Shown here: one piece after another, positions 34,658-43,742 of the stretch
Layout: the number at the start of each line of letters is the position of its first letter
How positions within the stretch are numbered: position 1 is the first letter of the stretch
NCBI RefSeq assembly: GCF_004331255.1
Contig: NZ_SJOF01000007.1
Coordinates: 1-64,000, forward strand
DNA: 64,000 bases
Direction: 5' to 3'
Source of the DNA: Acinetobacter sp. ANC 4173
GTDB lineage: Bacteria; Pseudomonadota; Gammaproteobacteria; Pseudomonadales; Moraxellaceae
Position numbers and translations under genes: made by a program
The notes under the pieces: model-generated
Databases searched by the model: none
Told to the model about the DNA's origin: nothing
The model's input: the letters and a program-made list of their open reading frames with translations, nothing else

Positions 34658-36124
34658 TTAATGAGTATGTATATTTTCAATAGGCTGAATCACTTCATCT
34701 TCAAGCTTTAGCTTCACAATACCCTGTGAATTTGTTAATTTTTGCTGAGTTTGAATACGCTTAATCATTTTATCTAACACAGTGATCAGTTCAGGATACT
34801 CAAAGTTTTGCACTTCATCCAAGTTTAACAATAAGTGAAAACCCTTGTATTCATAATCAAACCAACGCTGATAATCCATTTTTTGAGAAGTATACTTCTC
34901 CATTACCTGCCAAGTTCTTACAGGGCCCTGAATCCCTTTCAAATAAATTGGTGATTTAGGCGCACACAAATAATCATTTTTAATAAGGTTATAGGTATCA
35001 TCAGAAATTAAAATTTCGTCAACTGCTGCGGCACTCTGTAATCGAGCTGCCAAATTCGCATCACGACCCACAATTGTATAGGCCATACGATGTGCAGCAC
35101 CATAATTCCCTACGTGACAATAACCAGTACTGATCCCCATACGAATATGCAACGGTGGATAACCCATTTTAATCCAACGCTCTCGAAGCAACTTCATTTG
35201 CTGGCGCATAACCATTGCCATTTCTACGCAGGTTTTTGCATCTTGCTCAACACCTTGAGTATTTGGATCACCAAAGAAAATCAAAATGGCATCACCCATG
35301 AACTTATCGACAGTACCTTCATATTGCTTAGCAATTTCAGTCATATGACTTAAGTAATCATTGAGTAAATATGCAAGATCATCTGGAATTAACGTTTCGG
35401 ATAACTCAGTAAAACCTTGAATGTCGGAAAAAAAAACTGTCATTTTTTTACGTTTATATTCAATTTTGGCTTCCGACTCTCCTTTCATAATCGATTGCCA
35501 AAGCTGTAACGGTGCATAACGACTGAGTTGGTTTGCGAACTCCATATAACGATTCATCTGATTATAATAGTATTCACGCTTGGTATGGATATAGCGAATG
35601 CGACGGCTTTGATAAATAATCCCAACACCAAAGTAGGTGATTAAACACAAAAATGAAAGAACCGTCAGTTCTGCCGATGTATGTTCGAAATACTCACCGA
35701 AACCGAAAACAAAAATATTACTAAAATAAAAAACAGCTACACCGAACACACAAGTAAGCATGGCGGAGAAAAAAGAAACTTTTGTATTTATAGATGAAAA
35801 TAAAATTGCAAAAATTGCAGTAAAAGTCAGCACTAAACTTAAATGTACGGCCGACAACATAATCGCAATGACAACTACATCAATCGCAAATAATGTATTG
35901 CGCTTGGCATGATAACCAAACTTGAATTCTAACCAATTCGAAAGTTTAGGAAGAATTAATGCCACAATTCCAAGCAGAATTGGGACATAAATTTGATATT
36001 TGGTTTCTGGGGATGTGTAGTGATAAACAACTAAAAGTAGAGATAGCATTGCATATCCCATCACACGATGAAGATATTCAAAATGCTTAGGGTCTCTATC
36101 TATCCAATTGCTTAATGATAGCAC
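34658..36124 (-). CDS. Membrane-bound class III adenylate cyclase
   Basis: 488-residue integral membrane cyclase. About six transmembrane helices lie between residues 20 and 172, then a linker leads to a class III cyclase domain (about 228-410). The two metal-binding aspartates are D234 in 'FFSDIQGF' and D278 in 'KFMGDAILIFFG'; 'RMAYTIVGRDANLAARLQ' carries the transition-state Asn/Arg. The substrate specificity looks like ATP but cannot be proven by eye. It starts with GTG at 36124 with GGAG six nt before. The C-terminal 60 residues are an extra tail. It could make cAMP for a Vfr/CRP-type regulator encoded elsewhere. Confidence 0.85.
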   Translation of the reverse strand: MLSLSNWIDRDPKHFEYLHRVMGYAMLSLLLVVYHYTSPETKYQIYVPILLGIVALILPKLSNWLEFKFGYHAKRNTLFAIDVVVIAIMLSAVHLSLVLTFTAIFAILFSSINTKVSFFSAMLTCVFGVAVFYFSNIFVFGFGEYFEHTSAELTVLSFLCLITYFGVGIIYQSRRIRYIHTKREYYYNQMNRYMEFANQLSRYAPLQLWQSIMKGESEAKIEYKRKKMTVFFSDIQGFTELSETLIPDDLAYLLNDYLSHMTEIAKQYEGTVDKFMGDAILIFFGDPNTQGVEQDAKTCVEMAMVMRQQMKLLRERWIKMGYPPLHIRMGISTGYCHVGNYGAAHRMAYTIVGRDANLAARLQSAAAVDEILISDDTYNLIKNDYLCAPKSPIYLKGIQGPVRTWQVMEKYTSQKMDYQRWFDYEYKGFHLLLNLDEVQNFEYPELITVLDKMIKRIQTQQKLTNSQGIVKLKLEDEVIQPIENIHTH

Positions 36125-36183
36125 TACCTACTCCAGAACCCGAATCTAATCACAATTCATCCATAAACAAAGATTTTCTGGGA

Positions 36184-36618
36184 TCAATCCATGCGCCAGT
36201 CAAATGGCATATCACCTTGACCACGTAAAGCAAGCATTAATGTTTGACGCATATGCGCAAGAACTTCATTGGTATATGGAACTGCTGGTGTACCCCAAAC
36301 TGGTTTAGGCCAAACCACGTCATTTTGATAACGCACAACATGATGAAAATGCAACTGAGGAACCATATTACCTAATGCTGCAACATTCATTTTATCAGCA
36401 CGAAATACACGTGAAAGTTGACTAGATAACCAACTTGATTCGCGTAAGAACTGCTCTTGATCTGCCTGACTCAATTCATATAGCTCAGTTACTCCAGGTA
36501 CACGTGGAATAAGAATAAGCCAAGGAAACTGCATATCATTCATTAAACGACATGTAGAAAGCGGAAAATCGCCTACCAAAAACGTATCTTGAGCAAGTTG
36601 TGGATGCAAACTAAACAT
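36184..36618 (-). CDS. HIT-like protein with variant triad (Q-x-H-x-H)
   Basis: 144-residue HIT-superfamily protein. The active-site segment is 'VPQLHFHHVVR': the first histidine of the triad is Gln, while the two later His remain, which is a subgroup feature rather than damage. The N-terminal 'RLMNDMQFPWLILIPRVPGV' forms the core sheet. Substrate unknown. It lies between mfd and the cyclase gene on the same strand with about 60 bp to the cyclase start. Confidence 0.85.
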   Translation of the reverse strand: MFSLHPQLAQDTFLVGDFPLSTCRLMNDMQFPWLILIPRVPGVTELYELSQADQEQFLRESSWLSSQLSRVFRADKMNVAALGNMVPQLHFHHVVRYQNDVVWPKPVWGTPAVPYTNEVLAHMRQTLMLALRGQGDMPFDWRMD

Positions 36619-36841
36619 ATCTTTATAAATGATGGAAAATTAGAATGGTGGTTAATACTATCACATCAAACTAGAGCTGAGTATTCTATAAAAGGTGTTT
36701 CATTACAAATAAAGCACTATTTTATATGATATTGATCACATTTAACACTTTAATAATTTTTCTAAATAAATCAATTGCTTCTTCGGCTATCATTCCAATC
36801 TTACTTTTAGAAAGTCAAGCCAAAGAAGTACGTTCTAGAGA

Positions 36842-39800
36842 CTAATTTAACTCTTTAATCAAACTATCAAGTAACTCATTAATAAATTGGATTCTTTTTT
36901 GAAAATCCTCCAACATCACCATGACTTTTAGGCGCTGACCACCTTCCATTCTGAAGAAGGTCGGATGTTTTTGCATCATACTAATGATACTCATCGCCTG
37001 CACTGGTGTATCTTGTGAAAATTCGATATAGCCACCATTGGTATTAATATCAATTTTAGTAATCCCTAAATGTTCAGCCTTAAGACGCAATTGATGTACA
37101 GCAAACAATTGCTTGACAGGTTGTGGTGGAATACCAAAACGATCAATCAATTCCATACGAATATTATCGAGTTTTTCTTGGTGATCTGTATTACTAATAC
37201 GCTTATAAAAGAGGAGTCGTTGATGCACATCCCCCAAATAATCATCTGGAATTAATGCAGGCATATGTAAATTGATCTCAGCCGTTAATGACAATGGTGC
37301 ATCAAAGTTCGGGGTTTTGCCCTTCTGAATGGCTTTGGTCGCTTTTTCAAGCATTTCCATATACAAGCTATAACCAATCGCTTGCATAGAACCACTTTGC
37401 TGCTCACCGAGGAGTTCACCCGCACCACGAATTTCAAGATCTTCCGTCGCCAACATGAAACCCGCACCTAAGGTTGCAGCACGTTGAATGGCATCGAGTC
37501 GTTTTTCTGCATCACCTTTTAGTCCTTTAATGGAAGGCACTAACAGATAAGCATAAGCTTGGTGATGCGAACGCCCTACTCGTCCACGCAATTGATGCAA
37601 TTGTGCTAATCCCAACTTATCAGCACGTTCAATTAAAATTGTGTTGGCATTTGGGACATCAATCCCTGTTTCAATAATGGTTGAACAAACCAAGACATTG
37701 TATTCTTTATGGTAGAACTGCTGCATGACTTGTTCAAGTTCGCGCTCTCGCATTTGCCCGTGCGCTACTGCAACGCGTGCTTCGGGCACAAGTTCACGAA
37801 GACTTTGTGCCGCTCTTTCGATGGTCTCAACTTCATTATGCAAGAAGTAAACTTGTCCACCGCGTAGTAGTTCACGCAGAATGGCTTCTTTCACTGATTC
37901 TGACGTGTGCTCCTGTACAAAGGTTTTTACCGCTAGGCGACGTGCTGGCGGTGTTGCAATAATCGATAAATCACGCATACCACTAAATGCCATATTCAAA
38001 GTCCGCGGAATTGGCGTTGCGGTAAGGGTCAGCATGTCCACATCAGCGCGCATTGCTTTGATTCTTTCTTTATCACGCACACCAAAACGATGTTCTTCAT
38101 CTACAATCATTAGACCGAGATTCTTAAATTGCACATTTTCTTGCAAAATCTTATGAGTACCCACCACAATATCGACTTTACCCTCAGCCAAATCTTCAAT
38201 GATTTTGAGATGCGTTTTACTAGAACCAAACCGCGACAATACTTCAATACGAATTGGCCAATCTGCGAAACGGTCTTTAAATGATTCAAAATGCTGCTGC
38301 GCTAATAAGGTGGTTGGCACCAATACAGCAACTTGCTTATTATTTTGGACTGCTAAAAACGCTGCACGCATAGCAACTTCAGTTTTACCAAAGCCAACAT
38401 CACCACAAACCAGACGATCCATCGGCTTGGCCAATTGCATATCATGCAGCGTTGCTTCAATGGCATTGGCTTGATCTAGAGTTTCTTCGTATGCGAATCC
38501 ACTAGCAAATTGCATATATAGGCTTTGATCTAATTCAAAACTGATCCCTGGTTTAGATTGACGGCGTGCCTGTATATGTAGCAGTTCTGCTGCCACATCA
38601 TGAATTTGTTCTAAAGCTTTACGTTTTGCCTTATTCCAAGCATCTGTACCCAATTTATGTAATGGGGCTAAATCAGGATCCCCACCACTATATCTACTGA
38701 TTAAATGCAGATTCGTTACTGGGACATAGACTTTGGCCGCATCAGCATAATCAAGTTGCAAGAATTCATGTTCTTGCTCATCGATACTCAGCGTGATTAA
38801 ACCTGCATAACGCCCAACTCCATAATCAATATGCACCACTGGCGCACCAATACTCAGTTCAGTCAAACTTTTAATTAAAAACTCTTCTGAAACTTCTTGC
38901 TGACGTTTACGTCGGCGCTGTACCACGCGATGTTCATAAAGCTGGTTTTCTGAAATTACACTCAGTTGACCTCGTACAACCAAACCACGATCAAGTGGTG
39001 CGTTGGTAATTGCGATTGCTTGTAAAGATTGCTGGAAATCAGCAAAACTTTCGACACTTGGAATATCACCTAAAAAAGGCCGCAAGGCATCTTTTAGCGT
39101 TTCGCGTCGACCTGCACTTTCTGCAACGAGTAATACTGGATGATTCACTGCATCTAAATATTGCTTTACAGCAGCAAAAGGCTTTTCTTGCTTGGGGTCA
39201 ACCGCTAAACGTGGTGGAGTTTCAGTATCTAAATTGATTGCCCCAGCGCGCTCTTCTACAGTTTCAGTTGAAGCAATAACACGAGCAAATTTATTTAATT
39301 GCTCTAAAACAACGTTTGGTGAGAGAAATAGCTCTTCTGGTGGCAAGATCGGATGATCAACATTATGACGACGGTCTTCATAACGGCGTAAAACTTCTTT
39401 CCAGAAGCCAGATATTCCTTCGTCTAAGCCACCATCTGTAATGACAATGCCATTCCTTGGTAAATACGCCATAAGCGTACTTTGACTTTGCATCAAAGAC
39501 TTATCGAAAAAAAGCGGCAAATAAAACTCAATACCTGGCGAAGCAATGCCCTCAAGTACATCTTGATAAATTGGTTTTTTTTTCGGATTTGCTGTTGGAA
39601 AACTTTCCGCATAACGGTCTCTAAATAAAGAACGTGCTTCTTTTAATGGAAATTCCTTGGCTGGAAGTACACTAAATTTTTCTAAATTTTGCGTGGTACG
39701 TTGGGTTTCAGGATCAAAGAATTTTAAGCTTTCAATTTCGTCATCAAAAAGATCGATACGTATCGGTGAATTTTGCCCAGATGCAAAAATATCCATAATA

Positions 39801-40300
39801 CTGCCGCGCACAGCAAATTCACCATGGTCATATACTGTATCGACCAGATGATAGCCTGCCTGAATCAATCGTAACTTTTGCTTTTCAATATCAAATTTCT
39901 GTCCAACTTGAATATCGAAATGTTCTCCCAACACCCAAGAGGTCGGCGCAACGCGCTGTGCCAAAGTTGAGGCAGAAACCAATAACACCCCTTGTTGCGG
40001 CATATTAGATAAAATTGCCAAACGCTCTGAAACAATATCTTGATGAGGAGATAAGCGGTCATAAGGCAAAATTTCCCAATCTGGGAAAATAGTTGGCTTT
40101 AGCCCATAAAATTCAAGCTCACTTTCCAACTGTGCTAAGTGCTGACTATTCCGTGCAACAAAAATAAAAAGTTGCTGATGTTGTTTTGAGATTTCTTTAA
40201 ATAATAGTGCAGCAGCTGAACCTTGTAATTGTCCAATCCAGCGTTTGTCACCTGCTTTCAACTTAGACAGATTGAGTTGAGCAATTTCTTGTTCGAACAT
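36842..40300 (-). CDS. mfd: Transcription-repair coupling factor Mfd
   Basis: 1152-residue DNA translocase that removes RNA polymerase stalled at lesions and recruits UvrA. The N-terminal UvrB-like region is followed by an RNA-polymerase-interacting domain near 480-550 ('VHIDYGVGRYAGL'), translocase motifs with Walker A GDVGFGKTE near residue 635, DEEH, the 'TATPIPRTL' motif and 'HQLRGRVGRSHHQAY', then the C-terminal TRCF domain. Full length with no breaks. A weak ribosome-binding site precedes the ATG. Confidence 0.97.
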   Translation of the reverse strand: MFEQEIAQLNLSKLKAGDKRWIGQLQGSAAALLFKEISKQHQQLFIFVARNSQHLAQLESELEFYGLKPTIFPDWEILPYDRLSPHQDIVSERLAILSNMPQQGVLLVSASTLAQRVAPTSWVLGEHFDIQVGQKFDIEKQKLRLIQAGYHLVDTVYDHGEFAVRGSIMDIFASGQNSPIRIDLFDDEIESLKFFDPETQRTTQNLEKFSVLPAKEFPLKEARSLFRDRYAESFPTANPKKKPIYQDVLEGIASPGIEFYLPLFFDKSLMQSQSTLMAYLPRNGIVITDGGLDEGISGFWKEVLRRYEDRRHNVDHPILPPEELFLSPNVVLEQLNKFARVIASTETVEERAGAINLDTETPPRLAVDPKQEKPFAAVKQYLDAVNHPVLLVAESAGRRETLKDALRPFLGDIPSVESFADFQQSLQAIAITNAPLDRGLVVRGQLSVISENQLYEHRVVQRRRKRQQEVSEEFLIKSLTELSIGAPVVHIDYGVGRYAGLITLSIDEQEHEFLQLDYADAAKVYVPVTNLHLISRYSGGDPDLAPLHKLGTDAWNKAKRKALEQIHDVAAELLHIQARRQSKPGISFELDQSLYMQFASGFAYEETLDQANAIEATLHDMQLAKPMDRLVCGDVGFGKTEVAMRAAFLAVQNNKQVAVLVPTTLLAQQHFESFKDRFADWPIRIEVLSRFGSSKTHLKIIEDLAEGKVDIVVGTHKILQENVQFKNLGLMIVDEEHRFGVRDKERIKAMRADVDMLTLTATPIPRTLNMAFSGMRDLSIIATPPARRLAVKTFVQEHTSESVKEAILRELLRGGQVYFLHNEVETIERAAQSLRELVPEARVAVAHGQMRERELEQVMQQFYHKEYNVLVCSTIIETGIDVPNANTILIERADKLGLAQLHQLRGRVGRSHHQAYAYLLVPSIKGLKGDAEKRLDAIQRAATLGAGFMLATEDLEIRGAGELLGEQQSGSMQAIGYSLYMEMLEKATKAIQKGKTPNFDAPLSLTAEINLHMPALIPDDYLGDVHQRLLFYKRISNTDHQEKLDNIRMELIDRFGIPPQPVKQLFAVHQLRLKAEHLGITKIDINTNGGYIEFSQDTPVQAMSIISMMQKHPTFFRMEGGQRLKVMVMLEDFQKRIQFINELLDSLIKELN

Positions 40301-40464
40301 GTAGATCGCTTTTTGAGATAAGTCACTTAGTTACAATCTTATCATGAGGCCAAAAGCCAATAAAATTTTTATACAGTTACTTAAACAAGAATACGCGCTA
40401 AACTTTTCAAACCTACTCGACTACACCTAAACAATCTCTAAAAATAGCTATATATAGTTAATGA

Positions 40465-40821
40465 TTATTTTTCTCGAATGAAGTTGCGGTAGTAGTCATT
40501 CAGTTTTTGTACGATTTGTTTAAACTGCACTAGATTTTCTTCCGTATTGCCTAATCGTGCGACAAATCTCTGCTGTGCAATTTCCAAATCAATTTTTTCA
40601 TTGATAAGCATGGCTGCATAGTAAAGTGCTTGTAGGTCATCAAACTTCTTTAAACGTCGATTGGAATAATATTCTAAGCGTTCAGATAGCGCCTGATTTA
40701 GGATTACCCCATCGACAATATAGCCCTGCTCTGGATCAAACTGAATCGCATGCTCCATCAAATAAGCTTCTTCCTCTTTCGCTTTTGAACTTTTAAATAC
40801 ATTTTTAAGCTTATTCAGCAT
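40465..40821 (-). CDS. Conserved hypothetical protein
   Basis: 118-residue soluble protein, probably all-helical. It begins with a basic amphipathic N-terminus (MLNKLKNVFKSSKAKEEE) and continues with alternating charged helices ('LSERLEYYSNRRLKKFDDLQALYYAAMLINEKIDLEIAQQRF'). No family recognised. A good site (AGGAAAG) supports it as a gene. It lies upstream of mfd on the same strand with 160 bp between. Confidence 0.7.
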   Translation of the reverse strand: MLNKLKNVFKSSKAKEEEAYLMEHAIQFDPEQGYIVDGVILNQALSERLEYYSNRRLKKFDDLQALYYAAMLINEKIDLEIAQQRFVARLGNTEENLVQFKQIVQKLNDYYRNFIREK

Positions 40822-41575
40822 CAGCAGGCTTTCCTAAAGAATTAAAGCTGCATTATATAATGTAATCAGAACAAACCTATCTACTTATGTGTCATTTGAA
40901 ATTTAGCTTTGCGGGCAGATGCATTGAGTTAGCATTCTGTACCATCCTTTCCTTATTCTTTGATTCTATGCTTAATCATTTACATAAATGTATATAGCAC
41001 CTACTTAAATTGCGCGCATAATTAAGAAAGAAAATTCATCACTCCAAAATATTCTTGATCTATCAATACAATAAAAAAAGGAGAAGAAATACATTGCTAG
41101 CCAGATTTAAAGCAATAATCCAATAATATTTATAAGCTCCTCAAAATGCGTAAAATTGATACTTTTTAAATAATTTCTCAAAAAACTCATTGATCAGGAG
41201 AAAATTCACTCACATCAAATTGAAATTTCTAGATTTATTTTTAATTTCATCAACCTCTTGATTGTTAACTTATGTAAGCAAATTTGAAATATTTCTGAAT
41301 CACACATAAATTTGATCGTTTTTTAATCATATTCATAGAAAGTTCACATTATAAATGGAAATATTCAAGCAAACTATGAACATCACTTAAACTGACTCGC
41401 ATCATTTGTCATTCTTAGTTTTGTAAACAAAATTACATTTCGCTACACAAAATGATTACAAATACCCTAGAAATGTAACAGTAAGTAATTTTGTTTTTAT
41501 GATTGAATCACCATCTCGCTATTAAAGCTCAAAAAATCATCTTGGATTGATGATTTTAAGACAAAGGATGGGCAT
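40822..41575. other. 750-bp non-coding interval upstream of putP
   Basis: Very AT-rich, with no open frame worth calling. It is long enough for complex control of putP. The only clear structure is a hairpin directly before putP (41533-41557). A Shine-Dalgarno-like AAAAAAAGGAGAAG near 41080 is followed by a TTG-started frame of only about ten codons, so I did not call a gene. Confidence 0.5.
41533..41557 (+). promoter_or_regulatory. Hairpin immediately upstream of putP
   Basis: AAAATCATC (41533-41541), 7-nt loop, GATGATTTT (41549-41557). It lies just before the ribosome-binding site AAAGGATGG of putP, so it may be an operator dyad or a 5' UTR stem that influences translation. Confidence 0.45.
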
Positions 41576-43087
41576 ATGAGTCAAGTGAACCCTACATTAA
41601 TCACCTTTATTTTTTACATTATCGCAATGGTCGGTATTGGCCTATATGCCTACAAGGCAACTTCAGATTTCTCTGACTACATTTTGGGTGGACGTAGTCT
41701 TGGAAGCGTTGTAACTGCTCTTTCAGCAGGTGCATCTGATATGAGTGGCTGGTTGCTCATGGGTTTACCAGGAGCAATTTATCTCTCTGGTCTCTCTGAA
41801 GCATGGATTGCGATTGGTCTAATTATCGGTGCATGGCTAAACTGGCTTTTAGTTGCAGGACGTTTACGTGTTCACACTGAATTCCAGAATAACGCCCTCA
41901 CATTACCAGATTACTTCACTGGTCGTTTTGGCGATAAAAAACGTATTTTACGAATCATTTCTGCATTCGTAATTCTTATCTTCTTTGCTATTTACTGTGC
42001 TTCGGGCATGGTTGCTGGTGCTCGTTTATTCGAAAGCTTGTTCGGATGGAACTACTCTACTGCGCTTTGGATTGGTGCGCTCGCAACAATTTCATATGTA
42101 TGTATTGGTGGTTTCCTTGCAGTAAGTTGGACAGATACCTTCCAAGCAGGCTTGATGATCTTTGCTTTATTGTTAATGCCAGTGATGGCTTACCTTGCTA
42201 TTGATGACCATAGTCAACAGTTTGGTGTATTGCTTGAAGCTGCTCGCCCGCAAGCGTGGAATATGCTTGAAGGTTTAAGTACTGTTGCCATTTTATCTTC
42301 AATGGCATGGGGCTTAGGCTATTTTGGTCAACCACACATTCTAGTACGCTTCATGGCCGCAGATTCTGTTAAGACAATCCCTGCTGCTCGCCGTATTGGT
42401 ATGGCTTGGATGATTTTATGTCTTGGTGGTGCGGTTGGTGCTGGTTTTATTGGTATCGCTTACTTCCAGCAACATCCTGAACTTGCAGCGGTTGTTTCTC
42501 AAAACCCTGAAACGATCTTCATGGAATTAAATAAGATTTTATTTAACCCATGGGTCGCAGGTGTTATTTTGGCTGCGATTCTTTCAGCAGTAATGAGTAC
42601 TTTAAGCTGTCAGCTTTTGGTTTGTTCAAGTACGCTTACTGAAGATTTATACAAATCATTCATCCGTAAAAATGCATCTCAAAAAGAGTTGGTTTGGATC
42701 GGTCGTTTGATGGTTATTGGTATTTCCATCCTTGCTATTACAATTGCTCAAAACCCAGACAGCAAAGTTTTAGGTTTAGTGTCTTACGCTTGGGCTGGTT
42801 TCGGTGCCGCGTTTGGTCCATTGATTATCTTATCTTTGTTCTGGAAACGTATGACGCTGAACAGTGCAATCGTGGGTATTCTTGTTGGTGCAATTACCGT
42901 AATCGTATGGAAAAATACGATGGGTGACACTGGTATTTATGAAATCATTCCTGGTTTTATCTTGTCATTGGTGAGCATTATCGTTGTTAGCCTTCTTGGC
43001 AAAGCACCTGAGCAAGACGTTATTGAACGTTTTGAAAAAGCAGATGCCTTTTACAAACGTGAAATGGCAGAATTAAAGAATAAATAA
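41576..43087 (+). CDS. putP: Sodium/proline symporter PutP
   Basis: 503-residue member of the sodium:solute symporter family with about 13 transmembrane helices. The N-terminal 'DYILGGRSLGSVVTALSAGASDMSGWLLMGLPG' is the Na+/proline-binding region typical of PutP, and 'GYFGQPHILVRFMA' is conserved. It imports L-proline with Na+ for oxidation by PutA, encoded 650 bp downstream in the same direction with the regulator gene in opposite orientation between them. The site AAAGGATGG precedes the ATG. Confidence 0.94.
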   Translation: MSQVNPTLITFIFYIIAMVGIGLYAYKATSDFSDYILGGRSLGSVVTALSAGASDMSGWLLMGLPGAIYLSGLSEAWIAIGLIIGAWLNWLLVAGRLRVHTEFQNNALTLPDYFTGRFGDKKRILRIISAFVILIFFAIYCASGMVAGARLFESLFGWNYSTALWIGALATISYVCIGGFLAVSWTDTFQAGLMIFALLLMPVMAYLAIDDHSQQFGVLLEAARPQAWNMLEGLSTVAILSSMAWGLGYFGQPHILVRFMAADSVKTIPAARRIGMAWMILCLGGAVGAGFIGIAYFQQHPELAAVVSQNPETIFMELNKILFNPWVAGVILAAILSAVMSTLSCQLLVCSSTLTEDLYKSFIRKNASQKELVWIGRLMVIGISILAITIAQNPDSKVLGLVSYAWAGFGAAFGPLIILSLFWKRMTLNSAIVGILVGAITVIVWKNTMGDTGIYEIIPGFILSLVSIIVVSLLGKAPEQDVIERFEKADAFYKREMAELKNK

Positions 43088-43107
43088 TTCTTTATCAAGT
43101 TAAAAAT

Positions 43108-43134
43108 AAAGGGGCTAAACGCCCCTTTATTTTT
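43108..43134. terminator. Bidirectional terminator after putP
   Basis: Stem AAAGGGGC / GCCCCTTT, loop TAAAC, flanked by A-rich and T-rich tracts. It lies between converging putP and the Lrp-type gene. Confidence 0.88.
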
Positions 43135-43624
43135 ATCTACTCTTTTTAATTTTCAGGTTTAACTTCGCACTTTCTTTAATGACTTCCATAACAGGATAGC
43201 TTCGGGTTTCTTTAATTCCCGGTAGCTGCCACAGCACCTGTCCTGAAATTTTACGAAACTCTTCCATACTGGCGCAGCGAATCTTCACAACAAAATCAAA
43301 ACCACCACTGGTCATGTGACATTCGACAATTTCTGGATACAGCATCACCGCCTCACAGAACTCATCTAATACATTCGGCGTGGTTTTATCGAGTAAAATC
43401 TCTACAAAGACGACAAAATTTGAATTCAACATCGCAGCATTTAACTTGGCTTCATAGCCAAGAATAAATCCATCTTTACTGAGTTTCTGAACCCTTGCAA
43501 GCACAGCCGTAGGAGATAGATTCACCTCTTCAGCCAATTTAATATTCGATATTCTTCCATCGTTTTGCAGAATATCTAAAATTTTAATATCCGTTCGATC
43601 AAGCGATAAAATTTGGCTAGACAT
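43133..43624 (-). CDS. Lrp/AsnC family regulator of proline catabolism
   Basis: 163-residue Lrp/AsnC regulator. The N-terminal winged helix is 'LDRTDIKILDILQNDGRISNIKLAEEVNLSPTAVLARVQKL', followed by a RAM ligand-binding domain ('ECHMTSGGFDFVVKIRC'). It is divergent from putA with a 118-bp shared promoter region and converges on putP. I infer that it activates putA in response to proline, as PutR-type regulators do. It ends with a basic tail. Confidence 0.88.
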   Translation of the reverse strand: MSSQILSLDRTDIKILDILQNDGRISNIKLAEEVNLSPTAVLARVQKLSKDGFILGYEAKLNAAMLNSNFVVFVEILLDKTTPNVLDEFCEAVMLYPEIVECHMTSGGFDFVVKIRCASMEEFRKISGQVLWQLPGIKETRSYPVMEVIKESAKLNLKIKKSR

Positions 43625-43742
43625 CTGAATTAATCTCTAAAAATAAGGGAAACTATAGTGAGTTATTCGGGTTTATTTCTGTGATCATTAATTATATACG
43701 GCAATTTGCTTAACTCAATCTTTTCAGTCACAGGAAGTTGGC

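Noticed and set aside
36778..36832. Inverted repeat CTTCTTTGGCT / AGCCGAAGAAG downstream of mfd
   Set aside because: The loop is about 30 nt and there is no T-run, so I could not support it as a terminator.
40900..41120. Single TGTCATTTG and a Shine-Dalgarno-like purine run as a possible small gene before putP
   Set aside because: The downstream frame has only about ten codons from a TTG and no Pho-type second repeat exists.
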